DNA of 7,406 bases, taken from the NCBI GenBank assembly GCA_937927445.1, contig CALAOB010000067.1:1-7406 (forward strand), given 5' to 3'. A model generated the notes under the pieces. The model ran no database searches and was not told the DNA's origin. It saw only the letters and a program-made list of their open reading frames with translations. Each line of letters opens with the position of its first letter. Position 1 is the first letter of the stretch. This document shows positions 5,252 through 7,406 of this stretch, piece after piece. The position numbers and the translations under genes were made by a program. The stretch is from an uncultured Oribacterium sp. Lineage in GTDB: Bacteria > Bacillota > Clostridia > Lachnospirales > Lachnospiraceae.

Positions 5252-7406
5252 ATGGGACAGAACAGATGGCATGCGAATAAGCTCGGCCTTATCAACTTCT
5301 GGTATTACGATGAGCAGGAATTCTGCTTTGCGAAGGGGCGGCTTCTGCTTCGCGGCTCGAACGGCTCTGGAAAATCCGTCACGATGCAGAGCGCGATTCC
5401 GCTTCTCCTCGATGGTAATGCGAATCCGGAGCGACTGGATCCCTTCGGTTCCCGTGATCGTAAGATGTCCGGCTATCTCCTGGAGGAGGGGGATGAGCGG
5501 GAGGAGCGGACCGGCTATCTCTATATGGAGTTTAAGCGAGAGAAGAGTGAATCCTACTTCACGATCGGTATGGGCATCCGCGCCCGCCGTGGCAAGCCAC
5601 TGGACAAGTGGTACTTCGGTATCCTCGATGGTCGGCGCGTCGGCGTCGATTTTTCGCTCTATCGCAGTGGTGCGGAGAAGCTCACCCTGACCCGGAAGGA
5701 GCTCGAAAACCGACTCGCAGAGGGTGGACGGGTCTACGATCGCCAGGCCGATTATATCGAGTTCGTAAACCAGCAGCTCTTCGGCTTCGCGACGACGGAT
5801 GCCTACCGGGAGATGCTCGATCTTCTCATCCAGCTCCGTACGCCGAAGCTGTCCCGCGATTTCAAGCCATCTGTCATCAACGACATCCTGAGCTCCGCGC
5901 TGCAGGGGCTCTCCGAGGAGGATCTGCGGCCAATGACGGAGGCCATCGAGAATATGGATTCCCTCCGGCTTCAGCTGGAGACCAAGGAGGTCGCGCGAAA
6001 GGCGGTCGACCATATCGCGCGCGTCTTCGATCGCTATAACCGGAGCATGCTGTATGCGAAGGCGAACGCGGTCGATCAGGCTGGAAAGCGTCTGAAGGCG
6101 AACACCCAGGCCCTCTCGGAAGAGCAGACGAAGCTCACTGAGGCAGCGTCCAGGCTGACAGCATTGACCGACGAGCTGGCGCAGCTCTCCTCCCAGAAGG
6201 CGACGATGGAGAAGGAGCGGGAGGAGCTCGGAAAGAGTGATGCCTACCAGCTGAAGCAGGAGGAGCAGAAGCTCGTCGGACAGCTCGCCGGGCTTCAGGA
6301 GAATCACGCGAAGAAGGAAGCGCGGATCGGAAAGAAGCAGGATGATGAGCGTGCGTGCCGGACACAGCTTCAGCAGCTGGAGGAGAAAAAAGCGACGAAG
6401 CGCGCAGAGATCCAGGACTGCCTCGAGGATATGTCCGCGCAGGCAGAGTGCATGAACTATCAGGCGCAGAGCTTCCTCGAGGATGAGCTCACGAAGGGCA
6501 TCGACGAGGCATTTTCCTTTAAAACCTATGAGGCGGAGTTTCAGAAAACGAAGCAGGGCATACAGGAAGGTCTCGTGGTGCAGCAGCGGCTCGCGAAGGG
6601 GGAGGAGAAGCTCCGTGAGAAGCGGGACGAGCTCGCCCGGCAGCAGGACAGCGCAGACCGTGCAGAGCGGAAGCTGCGTGAGGCAGAGGCGGCGCTCACG
6701 GAAGCAGAGAGCAGCTGGAAGGAAGCACTGTATATCTGGCATGGCGAGAACCAGGAGCTGAAGCTGCCAGAGGAGGTACTGCAGGGGCTCTGCCGCTTCG
6801 CGGACAGCTATGATGAGAGCGCGGATTATGCGCAGGCGAAGCGTCCGGTAGACCGGGCGCTCCAGGACCTGGGGATTCATCTGAAGGAAGAGCTGGAAGC
6901 CCGGAAGCGGGAAAGCCGGGCCCTGTCAGAGGAGAAAGCGAACTGCGCGGCAGAGCTTCGCGAGTGGGAGAATGAGCGTGAGCCGGAGCCGGAGCGGAGT
7001 GAAGCAGTGCTGGAAAACCGCCGTCGACTGACGAAGCGTGGCATCCCGTACCACGCATTTTATAAGACGCTCGAATTCGCGGATTCGCTCGATGACGAGA
7101 CACGGAATCGTATCGAAGAGGCGATGCTCGAGATGGGTCTGCTGGATGCGCTGGTGATCGAAGAGAGCTATCGGGAGGAGGTACTGCGGCTGGACCCGGG
7201 TGCCTGCGACCGCTATATTTTCGTGCGCGAAAATGCCGGGAAGACCCTCGGAAAAACCGCACTCGATGTCCTGACCCTGAACGACAGCGTCAACACGGTG
7301 TTCCTGAATATGGAGATGACCGATATTCTCAGCCATATCTCGATGAAGGGGGATGCGGAGACTGTGATTTCCGCGGATGGCAGCTGGCGAAACGGCCTGC
7401 TGGCCG
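5252..7406 (+). CDS. jetC: Wadjet JetC, MukB/SMC-like ATPase (TIGR02680-like), 3' end cut by window
   Basis: JetC is the SMC-like motor of Wadjet; ATP binding drives head engagement and loop extrusion on DNA. The start ATG 5252 is the first after an in-frame TAG at 5246-5248, with AGGA at 5240-5243 (8-base spacing). The frame stays open to the right edge: 718 codons of a protein that in this family is roughly 1,300 aa or more. The N-terminal head begins RWHANKLGLINFWYYDEQEF, then the Walker A GSNGSGKS at residues 35-42, then the family stretch LDGNANPERLDPFGS. Further family-like segments are IQLRTPKLSRDFKPS and DRYNRSMLYAKA (near 260-270). From about 270 to 590 there is a charged coiled coil rich in Glu, Lys, Gln and Ala, with a break near IWHGENQELKLPEEV. 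From 597, RGIPYHAFYKTLEFADSLDD opens a globular central (hinge-like) region including the GLLDALVIEE segment. Signature, Walker B and the second coiled-coil arm lie beyond the window. Confidence 0.9.
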   Translation, partial: MGQNRWHANKLGLINFWYYDEQEFCFAKGRLLLRGSNGSGKSVTMQSAIPLLLDGNANPERLDPFGSRDRKMSGYLLEEGDEREERTGYLYMEFKREKSESYFTIGMGIRARRGKPLDKWYFGILDGRRVGVDFSLYRSGAEKLTLTRKELENRLAEGGRVYDRQADYIEFVNQQLFGFATTDAYREMLDLLIQLRTPKLSRDFKPSVINDILSSALQGLSEEDLRPMTEAIENMDSLRLQLETKEVARKAVDHIARVFDRYNRSMLYAKANAVDQAGKRLKANTQALSEEQTKLTEAASRLTALTDELAQLSSQKATMEKEREELGKSDAYQLKQEEQKLVGQLAGLQENHAKKEARIGKKQDDERACRTQLQQLEEKKATKRAEIQDCLEDMSAQAECMNYQAQSFLEDELTKGIDEAFSFKTYEAEFQKTKQGIQEGLVVQQRLAKGEEKLREKRDELARQQDSADRAERKLREAEAALTEAESSWKEALYIWHGENQELKLPEEVLQGLCRFADSYDESADYAQAKRPVDRALQDLGIHLKEELEARKRESRALSEEKANCAAELREWENEREPEPERSEAVLENRRRLTKRGIPYHAFYKTLEFADSLDDETRNRIEEAMLEMGLLDALVIEESYREEVLRLDPGACDRYIFVRENAGKTLGKTALDVLTLNDSVNTVFLNMEMTDILSHISMKGDAETVISADGSWRNGLLA

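Noticed and set aside
5204..6880. Long open frame of 558 codons on the minus strand
   Set aside because: It is antisense to the jetC head and coiled coil. The leucine-rich, repetitive translation is the mirror of GAG, AAG and CAG codons in the coiled coil, and it has no recognisable family.
1..7406. CRISPR array, tRNA, rRNA or transposase gene
   Set aside because: I found no regularly spaced repeats, no cloverleaf-type sequence and no recombinase family motifs on either strand.

Overview
The window reads as a piece of a bacterial chromosome, most likely a moderately GC-rich anaerobic member of the Firmicutes (Clostridia or Negativicutes). The reasons are an anaerobic-type cobalamin gene (cbiG), strong GGAGG-type ribosome sites, GTG starts and the families present; the species cannot be told. 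All real genes lie on the + strand.

Layout: (1) 1-594 is the 3' part of cbiG, a GC-rich housekeeping gene of B12 synthesis, cut by the window edge. (2) About 600-2442 is a visibly AT-richer insert. It holds an intact COG1106/RloA-type (AbiLi-like) ATPase at 839-2137, coupled by a one-base overlap to an rloB (AbiLii-like) partner at 2137-2444. That partner is broken: an N-terminal stub and a C-terminal piece remain in different frames, and the middle is missing. The insert is bounded by a perfect 13-bp inverted repeat (606-618 and 2430-2442), with a further diverged copy of the left end at 662-681. (3) From 2502 to the right edge there is a GC-rich operon, jetA-jetB-jetC, of a Wadjet anti-plasmid system. 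Its proteins look like the TIGR02677/TIGR02678/TIGR02680 set (type III Wadjet). jetC runs off the window, and the nuclease gene jetD, which completes the system, is not in view.

How the genes work together: JetA (kleisin-like), JetB (KITE/MukE-like) and JetC (MukB-like SMC ATPase) should form a condensin-like complex. By analogy with characterised Wadjet systems it would extrude loops on small circular DNA and hand it to JetD for cleavage. The RloA/RloB pair is a separate, probably abortive-infection-type, defence system that has probably decayed. The region is therefore a small defence island next to a cobalamin gene.

The parts least explained by known genes are the inverted-repeat boundaries of the AT-rich insert, a perfect 16-bp GC-rich palindrome in the jetA leader, and a roughly 73-nt stem-loop in the 153-bp gap between jetB and jetC.
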